NCBI GenBank assembly: GCA_026225945.1
Contig: JAMJFZ010004067.1
Location: 1 to 64,000, forward strand
Origin: Cricetomys ansorgei
Taxonomy: Eukaryota; Chordata; Mammalia; Rodentia; Nesomyidae
Direction of reading: 5' to 3'
DNA: 64,000 nt
This document shows, one piece after another, positions 1 to 9,815 of the stretch (position 1 is the stretch's first letter; every line of letters starts with the position of its first letter). Under the pieces are notes generated by a model that was not told the DNA's origin, searched no databases, and saw nothing but the letters and a program-made list of their open reading frames with translations. Position numbers and translations under genes: made by a program.

Positions 1-189
1 AAACATTGATATTTTCCCTGTTCATACATCAAGTAGCACAAAATGTTTTTAAAAAAGAAAATGAGTGCATAAAACATTCAAATGTCAGGTAGTATATCCT
101 TGAAAAGATGAAGAAAAAAAAACTTCACACAAATGACATACACACACCACAAGAAAGTCAAATCTAAATGAACAGTATGTGTAATCAAT

Positions 190-770
190 GATTAGGCAGC
201 TCAGTGTCCCAAAAATGTTGTCTCCTCAATCAGTTAGCAAAATGCCAACCAAAAAAACCAACAGATTTATTAAAGTAAATCACAAGATGATTATAAATGG
301 TCTATAGAAGTGCAAGGAGAATAAAGATACTTGAGACAATCTTAAGGCACAAGAAAGAGTGAGAGAAAATTTATTGTGCAGGTTATTAAAGCCATTTAAA
401 GCTTCAGCCATTCAGAACTGCAGTATTGGAAGAGCAATAAACAGACCAATGAAATCAAACAGAAAGCACTCAGTCCCAAGGCTTTCCAGGCTAGGTGAAT
501 CCTTCAAGAGAGCCAAGACAGATCCCAGCAGTGTCAAGGCTCATCATTCTATGAATGCCACTGAATTGAAGGATTCATGGATCCAAAATAAATTAACCCT
601 TCTCTATACTATTCAGAAAGATTAACCCTGGGTGAAATATAGATGTAAAATGTGACATGATACAGCCACACTTCCCAATGATAAAGAGAATATCTTTATG
701 ACTTTCCAATAGATCAATATTTCTTAAGAAACAACACAAAACATATTAATATTTTTTTTAAAAAAATGCA
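190..770 (+). mobile_element. Old LINE-1 ORF2 fragment (first part)
   Basis: This is a heavily decayed sense-strand piece of the LINE-1 ORF2 3' half. Landmarks are the stretch aacagaccaatgaaatc near 440, which corresponds to the 'cagaccaatggaat' block of ORF2, and gaatatctttatgac near 688, which corresponds to the 'gaatctttatgacctt' block. The frame is broken throughout. The element is interrupted by an ID SINE at 771-860 and continues after it. The start is uncertain. An 88-codon frame at 359-625 lies inside it and is not a gene. Confidence 0.5.
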
Positions 771-860
771 ACGAATGTAGCTTAGTGGTAGAGAATTTGT
801 CTAGCAAGTGTGAGAGTCTGAGTTTGATCCCCAGCACTACAATATAAATAAATAAAATAA
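771..860 (+). mobile_element. ID SINE (BC1/tRNA-Ala-derived)
   Basis: This rodent ID element keeps its tRNA-like internal promoter: an A-box-like TAGCTTAGTGGTAGAG at about 779-794 and a B-box-like AGTTTGATCCCC at about 821-832. It is followed by ccagcactac and an A-rich tail of AAATA repeats at 841-860. It lies inside a LINE-1 ORF2 remnant, so it inserted after that LINE-1. It is a SINE copy and not a functional tRNA gene, because there is no acceptor-stem pairing. Confidence 0.85.
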
Positions 861-1080
861 TTGAAAATATTTAAGAACTTCTATTCAGCAAGTAGTAAAA
901 GAAGGGTATACAATAGCCAATAGGAGAAAGGGATATGACATTTGCAACATAGACAAAAAAGACTTTATGTATAACAAAAATTAATAAAGTACATAAAATA
1001 ATAAAAATAGGTAATGCAATTTTCCATGTAGACATGATATTTAAATAGGCATTTTATAGAAAAGCTTTGTCTGAATGGTC
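861..1080 (+). mobile_element. Old LINE-1 ORF2 fragment (second part)
   Basis: The LINE-1 resumes after the ID element. The run ttaagaacttctattcagc, then the block around 925-960 (aggagaaagggatatgacatt) and gactttatgtataac, follow in order the ORF2 blocks 'aacttctgctcagcaaaaga', 'gggagaaaatatttgcaa' and 'agaatatataaagaact'. This colinearity across the ID insertion is the main evidence that both parts were one element. Confidence 0.55.
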
Positions 1081-1082
1081 AA

Positions 1083-1297
1083 GGCCAGGGTTTGAAGTGA
1101 GTGTCTTCCTCTACCATTCACCATACTTTACCATTTGAGACAGGATGATGTCCTTCTGTCTCTTCCTCCCATGACTGGCATCACTGTGGTCATAGTGACA
1201 CCAGGATTTTTATGTGGTACATCCTGGGGAATCTGAATTCAGGTCTTCATGATTGTGCAGCAAGCACTTTACCAACTAAACCATCTCCACAGACACA
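1083..1297 (-). mobile_element. B4 SINE (ID-B1 fusion type)
   Basis: Read on the minus strand it begins with gagatggtttagttggtaaa, passes through gacctgaattcagattccc and a B1-derived middle ending in 'cctgtctcaaa', and ends with 'gaggaagacactcacttc'. This order (tRNA-like head, B1-like centre, unique tail) is that of the rodent B4 family, and the length is near full. It directly abuts the LINE-1 remnant. Confidence 0.75.
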
Positions 1298-1839
1298 AAA
1301 TTTGATTTTTGTATTTATAAGATATATACGTGTAATGTATTCATGATGATCTTATACTACCTTGTTGGCTTCTTGCTAGATTTTGTTTGATTTGTGTGTG
1401 CGTGTTTGTTCATGGAGTTAGTACATTGTTTGTTTGGTCTGTTGTCGCTACTGTTTTTAATATGAGTGAATCTTCTTTGTTCTAACACAGTAACCTGATG
1501 CTGAAAATCTGATTTCACTCTATCTTTGGAATTTTTTTTCTATCCTTAATATTTTGACATTTCACCACATTTTGTTCAAATATGTTTTCTCTCAATCATT
1601 TTTTTGCATACTCAGCAAGTCCTTCAGAAAAACACATCTGTTTTCAATTCTTGAAAAAATATTTGTTATTTCATTAACTGTTTCTTTGTTTCGATCTTTG
1701 TACTTTTTGTTTTATTTAGTAGACATATGAATATTTTATTCTTTCAAATTTACTATGTTTCAGTTTCAAATTTACTACGTACTTTTGCTCTGCATTTTGT
1801 GAAAATATTTTGGTATCCTTTAGTTCACCATTTTTTAAT
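1298..1839. other. T-rich gene-free stretch
   Basis: The + strand is T-rich with long T runs. I see no open frame of note and no repeat I can name. A short direct repeat, tttcaaatttacta, occurs twice at about 1744-1780. The stretch could be a decayed retroelement, but I cannot support a family. Confidence 0.5.
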
Positions 1840-1980
1840 TGATACAATTTTATTTTTTATGCTTTAATTAAAATATAATCACTTTCACCCTTCCCTTTCC
1901 TTCCCCCAGGCCCTTACATCATCTATCCTACCTCTAACATTCCTACATCCTCCTGACCCTCAAAATAAATGTCCCATGTT
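1840..1980 (-). mobile_element. LINE-1 3' UTR tail (rodent)
   Basis: On the minus strand this reads as the end of a rodent LINE-1 3' UTR: a purine-rich stretch (ggaaagggaagggtgaaa) followed by gtgattatattttaatt and an A-rich tail. The same signature is seen in sense at 5585-5712. Confidence 0.6.
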
Positions 1981-1985
1981 TTTTA

Positions 1986-2048
1986 ATTATATATATATAT
2001 AATATATATATATATATATTACATATATATACACATATATGTACATAT

Positions 2049-2127
<79 letters not shown>

Positions 2128-2128
2128 G
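1986..2128. repeat. Compound (TA)n-(CA)n-(TA)n microsatellite
   Basis: The tract is alternating TA with interruptions to about 2045, then a perfect CA run at about 2050-2079, then an almost uninterrupted TA run to about 2127. It immediately follows a LINE-1 tail, so it may have grown from that A-rich end. Confidence 0.95.
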
Positions 2129-2129
2129 A

Positions 2130-3290
2130 CCTATACTTTTCATCTTTTGAAAGTTTTAAACTTTCAGTGATCAATTTTATTTACAAGAATTTTATGGGTA
2201 CGCCTCCTTAAATTTATGTGACATTATTCAAGCATACAAAGAACATTTTCTTTATTGTTTTGCTTCTCATAAATCCTTTATTGATTTTTAGAATATTTTT
2301 GAATATTTATAGTGTCAATCAAACTTTTATTATTGCGTTCCTGCTTATCTATATACTTTAAATACCCTGTAGAACTCATGTACTTGAGGTTTGGCTTATA
2401 GATTCTTCCTGGTGATCCCATAGCAGAATCAGCAGTGTGATATGCTGCAATAACATGGTTAGTTTTTATCCTTCAGTCTGAGGAAAGGTGAAGATAGGAT
2501 GTTCTGTGTTACCGTGGCTCTAGATGGATCTCTGTATCTTGTACTAGAAATGTCAGTATTCATTTGGTTACAGAGCCTAGTGCTGAGAGATTGTTCCTTA
2601 ACTCTGTATTTAAGTTGCAATACTTTTGGTTCCATTTCAGTAACACTATCTATGACTCTTGACTCTGTGAAAACTACAATATTTTCAAATTCCCTGTTCA
2701 ATATCTCCACTCAAGGGCTTTCAGATAGTCATCCTGCAGTCTTATAAGTTTTGACAACCTGTAACTGCCCTCCTAATTTTATGTACTGTTACATCTAGAT
2801 AATAGTGCCTGCTACAATATTATCATTTACTCATTGCTTTACTTCTAAGCTCTTATTAATATGACTTCCTATTTGTACATACAGTTTAGTGTTCCAATTG
2901 TCTGGTTTCCTTCTGGTAGTATGGTTCCTGATCTATCATCTGCTTTGTTCTTGTAACTGACATCATGATAGTGCTAACCCACACATCAGCTGGCTGGAAG
3001 ATGCCTTCTGCACTCTTTTCAAGGTTCCCCAAATACGACATTATACTAGACTATGTTTTTGGTATAGCTTAAATCAGTAAGGGTAGATCCTCAGATTTGC
3101 TTTCTTTTTTGCTGTTTCTTTCTTCAAATTGTCAATTTGTCACAGATATTGAAATAATTACTGCCTTCATATGAAATAGACTAATTCAATTGGATCAAAA
3201 ACTACAGAGAATATTTCCATGTGTCTTCAAACATATCTATTGTTTAGCCTACACAATTCACACACACACAACATTCTAAAACAATTTAAG
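2130..3290. other. Gene-free stretch, no recognised element
   Basis: This is AT-rich single-copy-looking DNA. Frames of about 80 codons occur on both strands at the same place (2459-2747), which is typical of chance frames. I see no repeat family or regulatory motif that I can defend. Confidence 0.5.
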
Positions 3291-3291
3291 A

Positions 3292-3294
<3 letters not shown>

Positions 3295-3327
<33 letters not shown>

Positions 3328-3330
3328 GTG
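3295..3330. repeat. (TG)n microsatellite
   Basis: About 16 uninterrupted TG units are followed by ttgtg. The tract is encoded as a run of valine/cysteine in a spurious overlapping frame. Confidence 0.95.
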
Positions 3331-3429
3331 AAGATGAAGACATTGGCTCTCAGAAATTTGCACTTGCATTACCTATAAAGAACATTTACCCAATATCTTT
3401 ACCTAATTTTGACTAATGGTCATCAATCT

Positions 3430-3600
3430 CATGAGATTTGGCTCAGCTTTAGAATCACTATGAAGATTTTTAAGAAATAGCAATAGCCATGCCCTGTCAG
3501 GACCTATCATATCAGATTCTTTGATTTCGGGTCCAAGCCTCAGTAGTTTTCTACTGTTCTGTAGTCTTTCTGCTGCACTGTGGTGTAGTAGTAGGCTGCT
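3430..3600 (+). mobile_element. MER5A-like hAT-Charlie DNA element
   Basis: The landmarks tagaatcactatgaagat, gatttttaagaaatag, catgccctgtcagg, cagattctttgattt and tctgctgcactgtgg follow the order of the MER5A consensus (agaatcacctgg, ggccccaccc, gtttctgattcag, gatgctgctgg). Divergence is high, as expected for a pre-rodent element. The terminal inverted repeats are not clear. Confidence 0.45.
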
Positions 3601-4295
3601 GTGGGAACTCACCAAAGTTGACAAAGATGCATTTTCATATACGTGGAAGCCTGCCAGAACTCAGTAGAGGGAACCAAAGTCCTGGCTAGCACTATACTCG
3701 ATTGACAGTGGAACCATGATACTCTCCACTCAGGTATTTTATTGATTCAGAAGGTCTCAGGTATTCTACTGCACATGCAGATCATTAGCAATTAAACACC
3801 CCTCCCCCCATCCATCCAACACCTGCAGACAATATAAAATGCCAAGATCTAGGATAGCTCCTCACTCAACAGTACATAAAACAATTTTATGCATAACCAA
3901 AAATAAACTTCTACAATACTGCAGTCTGCTCCAAGATTGAAGAACAAAAGATTAGAGCTCCTTTCCCACTACTCCATGCTGCCCACATCTTTCCCCAGAT
4001 TTGCCCACATTAGTTCTCATGCCACTTGACCTCACAGTTACCTTGAGCATATCTCATCTCCAATACTCTAGGCAAGTGCTTCTTTTAGCATTCCAAGAGC
4101 AAAACTGGCTTTTCATAATATGATTTCCCCTAATTACTCCCAGTTATCAGAGAACAAAAGGAAGAAAAAAAAACAGTTCATATGGAAATGGAAATGGAAT
4201 GGACATAATAATTTTTCTCAATTTTCTACTCTATGTAAATAAGCCCTTCTAGCCCTACATTCCTGATCCTACATTCTTTTATTTTCTCCCACATA
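3601..4295. other. Gene-free stretch, no recognised element
   Basis: This is mixed-composition DNA containing a C-rich patch (about 3800-3812) and an A-rich patch (about 4166-4176). I see no gene, repeat family or convincing signal here. Confidence 0.45.
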
Positions 4296-4790
4296 ATACG
4301 TTTTAAAATTATTTGAGAGTTTCATGTAATGTATCTTGATCACACTCTTTTCCTCAGGTCCACAATTCCACACCTGTGCACTCCAAGAAAAAGAAAAAGA
4401 AATCCAGTCTCTGTGGCAGGAGCATGTGACAGGGGCATCACCATATTTTTGGAGAGAGCAAGGACCAGATCATGGACATCCACATGGCCTATATTAGCCT
4501 GAGACCAACTGTGAGAAAGTTCACCCCAACGTTGGTCTTCACAGCCTAAACACTCAGGCACTTGGACATCAAACAGACAATTGGACATCCCATAGAGCAC
4601 TCAGACATCACACAAGCTCCTGGGCAACACAAAGGGACCCAGGTATCATCCAAGCACCTGACACCGTGCAGGAACCCAGACACCACTTTCTATCCAGACA
4701 GCAAATATATTTCCTACACATCTGACCTCTACATTTCATTCACCTTGGCTCTGACAACAAACAATATTTCTCCTTATATCATCTATTTGT
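4296..4790. other. Probable dispersed repeat with recurring GACATC motif
   Basis: The left end (ttgagagtttcatgtaatg) resembles a sequence that recurs in rodent genomes next to LINE-1 material. From about 4470 onward the words GGACATC or AGACATC recur at irregular intervals (about 4478, 4564, 4583 and 4603), each inside a degenerate block of roughly 20 bases. I cannot name the family. The overlapping short frames on both strands are not supported as genes. Confidence 0.3.
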
Positions 4791-4852
4791 GAACAGATTT
4801 CAGGTTTGTTTTGGTTATAAACCCATCAAGGAAGTTATAACATAGACAGACT

Positions 4853-4984
4853 AATGACTCAGTGAGTAAAAGCATCTGCTGTACAAGTTTGAAGTAACAA
4901 GTTCTGATACTGAGAACTCACATAAAAGCCTTGTCCTCTGATCTCAGCATAGGTGAGTAAGTGAGAGACAGAGAGAGAGAAGAC
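4853..4984 (+). mobile_element. B3/B4-type SINE (tRNA-derived, B2 superfamily)
   Basis: The head gactcagtgagtaaaagc matches the A-box region of rodent tRNA-derived SINEs. It is followed by the diverged B-box region, then aactcacataaaagcc and ttgtcctctgatctc, a diagnostic tail segment of B3/B4 copies. It ends in a GA-rich patch. Confidence 0.6.
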
Positions 4985-5069
4985 TGGCAACAAAATTGAC
5001 AAATATTACAACTAAAAGTTTTAGAACACAAACAATTTAATTTTTGCTTTGAAAGATAAATTATGACAT

Positions 5070-5166
5070 ACACAGGCCAATCTGTAGGAGGTAATTCCTC
5101 AATCGAGGTTCTTATTCCCAATTTCTCCGATTTGTGCCAAGTTGACATAAACTCAGCAGCACAGTA
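5070..5166 (-). mobile_element. Terminal piece of a rodent MaLR-like LTR
   Basis: On the plus strand the order is cacaggccaatctg, aggtaattcctcaa and tgccaagttgacataaact. Read in reverse this is the 5' terminal 100 bases of a common rodent LTR-like repeat beginning 'tgtcaacttgacac'. Related pieces lie at 6571-6662 (+) and 9735-9815 (-). Assignment to the ERVL-MaLR class is my inference from the TG...CA ends of complete members. Confidence 0.5.
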
Positions 5167-5284
5167 AGATAGATTTATCACATATAATAAATGTGAATAC
5201 AATTCCATTGTGTTAAATAAATACCACATTGATTTTAAAGATCTGTTTTTTACCTTCGGAATAAATACGAAAAAATTTCAGACT

Positions 5285-5712
5285 TTTCATAGTGAAGCTC
5301 AAGAGAACATAAAAGCAGCAGCCATACTTCCTAACAAAGTCAGAAACAAGTACCTCACCAACAGAAATGCTAAGAAGGAAGGAGGGAATCTCACAGGGCC
5401 CCCCACCCTAAACAAAGAGCTACAGGCAACTAAGGGATGTGGTGAGAGCAGGAGAAATAGTCTTCCCTGGGGATAAACTCCGTAATTGGTCATCCAATAC
5501 CAGCTGGTCAGCCTTAAAATTACACTACAGGGACTGAGAAAGTTATGTGTGTGTGTATGTGTGTTTATATATACTAACAATAACAATTAAAGAAAAAGGA
5601 GCCATGAATTTGAGAGGACGCAAGATGGGGGCATGACAGGTATTGGAAGGATGAAAGGGAAGGGGAAATGATGCGATTTAATTTTACTATCAAAATACAA
5701 AATATTAAAGTA
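5285..5712 (+). mobile_element. LINE-1 3' UTR, rodent type, sense
   Basis: The ordered landmarks are aacaaagagctacaggcaac (5411), gagagcaggagaaatagtct, gtaattggtcatccaata, caattaaagaaaaaggagcc, catgaatttgagagg, and a purine-rich stretch ending in aaatgatgcgatttaat with an A-rich end. This is the classic rodent LINE-1 3' UTR. A short TG tract at about 5547-5562 sits at the usual internal variable site. Only the 3' end is present. Confidence 0.75.
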
Positions 5713-6019
5713 AAAAGTATCAGCCACAAACAAATGACATTAAATATCAAGAATTTGTCAAAAGTTTTATGCCTAAAACTTCAGTTTAAAATCAGAAATA
5801 TTTGATACTCCTTCACTTTTGCTATATAGATCATTACAAATACATGTAATTTGTGTGGCAATATTTTCAAAAGTGTTACCATGTTTGTTAAATGATAGGG
5901 AATCTAAGAACTTACTGAGGAAAAACATATGCATGAGATATAGGAATGTCTGAAATAAAATTTATACTGGAGGTTCACTTAATCATATTTATGAATGGAA
6001 ATGGTGATTATTATATTAG

Positions 6020-6490
6020 CTGAAATACATCAGGAAAAGAAAAGAAAACAAAAAGGAAGACACGATGTCACTTGTATGTAGAGGATCAAATACTCGATGT
6101 CATTGGAGATAAAGGCTGAACAGTGGTATCTGGTGTCCTAGTGTCTCAGAAGAGTAGGGTGAGTAGAAGGAATATGTTGTATGAGTGCAAAGACATAAGA
6201 CAAAGTTCGAGGGAACAAGAAATCCTGCTGGGCAACTGTGCAGTATGATGACTGTAGATAACAATACTTTGCATCTGAGGAAGCCAGAGCAAATGATTTG
6301 AACTTACACCATAGAGAAATCATAAATATTTGATTAGTTTTATCATAGAGAAATCATAAATAATTTATTAGATACTTTTGTTTAACTTGCTTTAAGCAGT
6401 ATGCAGTATATGTACACAGGTATTAAAACATATCATACCATTATAAGTGCAATTTTATGTTTTAATGTATCAGCTGATACATTAAAAAGG
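6020..6490 (+). mobile_element. L1M-type LINE-1 3' UTR
   Basis: The order gaaggaatatgttgtatg, ctgtagataacaatacttt, ccatagagaaatcataaa and a decayed end matches the 3' UTR of mammal-wide L1M elements ('gactatagttaacaataatt', 'aaagaaatgataaatg'). An internal tandem duplication of period 34 is present: catagagaaatcataaat occurs at 6310 and again at 6344. High divergence fits pre-rodent age. Confidence 0.6.
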
Positions 6491-6570
6491 GAGACCTTTT
6501 AGAAGGAAGAAGAGGAGCAGAAGAAATAAAGGTGGAGAATATTAGCAAGTTACAACGATACGTATACATG

Positions 6571-6662
6571 CTGTGCTGGCTACTTTTATGTCAACTTAAC
6601 ATAAGCTAGAGTTGCCTGAAAGAAGGGAACCTCAGTATAGAATGCTTCTGAGTAAAATCCCT
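6571..6662 (+). mobile_element. 5' terminal piece of rodent MaLR-like LTR
   Basis: The sequence gtgctggctacttttatgtc, then aacttaacataagctagagtt and aacctcagtatagaatgctt, is the sense-strand start of the same LTR family seen reversed at 5070-5166 and 9735-9815. The rest of the element is missing. Confidence 0.5.
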
Positions 6663-7464
6663 TTTATAAAAACTTAAAATGTACTCACAGTAGTCTAAAG
6701 TTGATCAGACATTTATGATACACTTAAGCTATGGATAGCACACATCTCATATAATTTAATTCCATAAATATGTGAAGGGTGTCATTATCGCTATTTATAT
6801 CAGTTTGCTATACTGTTTTTTTTTATTATTCAACAATTGACTCAATACCCGGGACCTTGAAATGACTCAGTAAGAACTTACCAACTAAATAATTTAGTTA
6901 ATGCAGTCATAATGCCTTTTTTTCAAATGAAGAAGCAGGATAAAAATACGATTACTCCAAAGAAATCTAAGCAATTATCCATTAACAATATTGATATGAC
7001 AGTGTTTGTCCTTTATGGTAATTTCTAGAGAATACAATATTATCCATAATTTTCTCTATGTTCTCTATGTTAGTGAAAATTTTACACTAATTTTTAATTC
7101 TTTTGATATACTTTCCAAACAAACACATTAAGTCAAATTTCAAAATTTGACCCCAGTATTTAACTGATACTAAAGATGATACTGTAGTTAAGCATTAAAT
7201 TCCATGAAGAAATACAAGTAAGTAAAATGACACAATGCAACTTAAGTGAATTTTTAAGATTTTTATAACTTGAAAAAAATAACACAGCAAATGGAATTAT
7301 TACAAAATTCCAAACGAAATCTTGAGAGACAAATTTGTTGTTTTGGAGGGATGTCATCAATATTAGTCATGGTGCAATATAAAGTGGCAGCATACAAGAT
7401 TGATTCAGTGTATGTTTTATGGCAAGGTACATTACCTTGATTACTCACACAATATAGCAATGAA
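6663..7464. other. AT-rich gene-free stretch
   Basis: This is AT-rich DNA without a recognisable element. The 137-codon minus frame at 7263-7676 runs from here across the MIR pair and has no recognisable domain, so I treat it as chance. Confidence 0.45.
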
Positions 7465-7545
7465 GATATTATTATTCCCATATCACAAATGAGAAAACCA
7501 AACTGAGCTATAATCATCAAAGCATGATTCAAGTATGAGCCTTTT
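7465..7545 (-). mobile_element. MIR SINE fragment, antisense
   Basis: The block tattattattcccatatcac followed by aaatgagaaaaccaaactga is the reverse of the conserved MIR core ('tttcctcatctgtaaaatgg...ataata'). It is immediately followed by a second MIR in the opposite orientation. Confidence 0.55.
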
Positions 7546-7549
7546 TCAG

Positions 7550-7665
7550 TTATGAACTCTGTGGCTCTGGGGAAATCACAACCTCTCTTAGCTTCAGTAA
7601 CTTCACCTATAATATAGAGATAATGCTTGACCTGCTGACCTTTCACAGTTGTTTGGGGATGGCGG
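7550..7665 (+). mobile_element. MIR SINE fragment, sense
   Basis: The sequence gtggctctggggaaatcac, then aacctctcttagcttcagt, acttcacctataatatagag and ataatgcttgacctgctgac follows the MIR core order (tgaccttgggcaagtcac, aacctctctgagcctcag, cctcatctgtaaaatggg, ataatacctacct). The orientation is opposite to its left neighbour. Confidence 0.6.
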
Positions 7666-8057
7666 TTACATAACATGGAAAGTCTACATGAGCTGTGAGT
7701 TTCCTCAAAGATAAAGATTTTTTGTTTGTTTTTACAATCTCTAAAGTGCTGTTAATACGGCTACCATGAAGAGTAGCAAAGTAGTTCAGATCTCAGTCCC
7801 TGGAACACAACTGAAGTGTGCATCTGATGCTGTCATTTTCTACCTGAGCATCCTTTTGGATAGTTGACTGCTTTCACAGTTCAGTTTCCACAGTGGTAAG
7901 ACCAGGATAATGCCTGTTTCAAATCACTGAGTAGCAGAAGAGACAACACATAAACAGTCCTAAGAGAATGCTAGTCACCTTGTGTTCTTCTCTAGAAAGA
8001 ATGCATTTGCAGGCACCGTGGACTGATGAGGCCTCAGAGGTGACTAACTAATGTACA

Positions 8058-8232
8058 AATTTAATTATGTTCCTATCAACAATCTTTTACTGAAAACCAT
8101 CACTTTGAAAGCAATGTGCTAGACTTTTCTGGAGACAGAGATAAATAACATAATATCTACGCTCTGGGGACTTACAGTCTGATGAGAGAAGAAAACATAT
8201 AACTAACAATAAAAACAGAGTGTAATATATGG
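8058..8232 (-). mobile_element. LINE-2 (L2) 3' end fragment, antisense
   Basis: The order gcaatgtgctagac, ctggagacagagataaataa, gctctggggacttacagtct and gatgagagaagaaaacat corresponds to the reversed L2 3' end ('ggcactgtgctagg', 'ctggggatacaaagatgaat', 'ctgccctcaaggagctcacagtct'). Confidence 0.6.
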
Positions 8233-8239
8233 GGGCCCC

Positions 8240-9149
8240 AGAGAGAAATTCCTACCATATTTCAGCTATGAAACCAATATTTTTTGCCTTTGTTTATTTG
8301 AGACTATCTACTTCCTTAGCCTACAGCAACTGAAAAAAATGATATATGTGTATTTTCACAGTTGGTGTGTATAATTAAAATCCATGTGTATGTTTTGGGT
8401 TCTGTGGTCCAATATAAAATTATGATGTAGTTTTGCTACTGACTCTTGGTCCTTTGGTTGTATTAACATCCCTGTTCTCTGGGAGTGGAGGAATTTTACC
8501 AGAGTTCAGAGAGATATGTCTGACTCTTCGAAGTCTCTTGTTACTGCTATTGCTACCCACATTAAAGATGGGTACCTATGCTTGGGAATCAATCTTTAAT
8601 CAGGAAACCAATTGAAGAGAATAAACTAGTAAAGAGATTGAACCTGAAGCCTCATTTCTCTAGGCAGCTGTATGTCATCAATCTGCTGATTCAGATGCCC
8701 AGACACCAAACTGAGAAGCTCCTCTGTGTCCACTCTCTGTGTAAGATCAGCAAGTATTTTCTGCAGTTCATAGAAGTCCACACTACATACTCAGCCATCT
8801 AAGTGTTCAATTAAACAGCACCTATTCAACATCATTTTATTTATACTACAAAACTTCCTTTTCTTGTGTCTTTGGTAGAATATCTCGTAGAGAGCTGATA
8901 CTTGAAAGAAAATTTAAGTGTGAACTCAACACTTGCAGTTACCTTTTAATTAGTTTCAGTCTGAGTTTCTCTTATATTCAAATCCATTCTGGAAAAAAAT
9001 TTAAAGTGCTCTTCAGTAAGCAAAGTGCTCCTATTATGTGCTCATTCAGTTATAAGCAGAATTGGCAGACTCAAATAAATAAAGGAAAGCTGTTATTCAT
9101 AAATGAAATACAGTAAAAGTTTTTTCTTTGGTTGTACCATATATTACAT
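8240..9149. other. Gene-free stretch with a segment paralogous to 9657-9712
   Basis: No gene is recognisable. Overlapping 60- and 74-codon frames at 8433-8802 show no known domain. The segment at about 8541-8595 (ctattgctacccacattaaa, then cctatgcttggga) is clearly related to a segment at about 9657-9712 in the same orientation. Both may therefore be pieces of a dispersed repeat that I cannot name. Confidence 0.4.
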
Positions 9150-9275
9150 TCTGCCTTTATCATTCTTCATGTGCTTATTTCCCTGGGGAATCTGTGAGTC
9201 TTCACAGTGCAGGAATCCTGTCCTATTTATCTTTGTATCTCCTAATATGAAAGTATATTACAGCTCAGATGAGCA
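9150..9275 (+). mobile_element. LINE-2 (L2) 3' end fragment, sense
   Basis: The blocks ttccctggggaatctgtgag, ggaatcctgtcctatttatc and tttgtatctcctaatatg follow the L2 3' UTR ('agactgtgagctccttgaggg', 'gactgtgtctt', 'catctttgtatccccagca'). Confidence 0.55.
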
Positions 9276-9480
9276 ATGTTCAGTGGCTTTTATTAGTATA
9301 CTGAAAAAAAAAGCTCAAACTTCACAATATGAATGTCAAACATCTAAATCCCAACTATCTCTTTGCATTCTCCTATATATACTGTGTTTAAATGGATCCA
9401 AAACCTAAAAGAGGAAGAAAGAGAGAATAGTTCGGTATCCATACTACACTATGATGCTGTAAGTAGTGGTTATTAACATC

Positions 9481-9482
<2 letters not shown>

Positions 9483-9539
<57 letters not shown>

Positions 9540-9564
9540 CATGTGTGTAGCCTGTGTGTAGCAT
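9483..9564. repeat. (TG)n microsatellite with 11-bp variant units
   Basis: A pure TG run covers about 9483-9537. It passes into three 11-base units of the form TGTGTGTAGCA or TGTGTGTAGCC up to about 9564. The right end therefore shows the birth of a higher-order unit from the dinucleotide array. Confidence 0.95.
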
Positions 9565-9734
9565 CAAAACAAAATATATAACATAACTCACTCATGGACT
9601 TAGAATCATTTCTCCAAAAGTACATATAGATAAATGCTGATCCTTTTATAATGTCTGTTACTATTGCTATCTACATTAAAAGCAAATGCCTATGTTTGGG
9701 ACACAGTTTTCCTATTCAATTTGGGCAATCACAA

Positions 9735-9815
9735 CAATTCCTCAGTTAAAGTTCTCTAGCAGATGATTCTAACTTATGGCAAGCTGACATAGAAACGAAC
9801 CATCGAAATCGCATA
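9735..9815 (-). mobile_element. Terminal piece of rodent MaLR-like LTR, antisense
   Basis: The blocks cacaacaattcctcagtta, gatgattctaacttatggc and aagctgacatagaaacgaac are the reverse of the family start ('tgtcaacttgacacaagctagagtcatc...cctcagttgagg'). It is the third terminal fragment of this family within 5 kb. Confidence 0.5.

Noticed and set aside
359..625. 88-codon open frame as a gene
   Set aside because: It lies within a decayed LINE-1 ORF2 sequence and shows no independent domain.
771..860. tRNA gene
   Set aside because: A and B boxes are present, but there is no acceptor stem pairing and an A-rich tail follows. It is an ID SINE.
1986..2128. CRISPR-like or regularly spaced array
   Set aside because: Dinucleotide repeats without spacers. 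Nothing in the window has the repeat-spacer layout, and the genome is mammalian.
7263..7676. 137-codon minus frame as a protein-coding gene
   Set aside because: It spans two opposite MIR elements and has no recognisable domain. Chance frames of this length are expected in 64 kb of six-frame translation.
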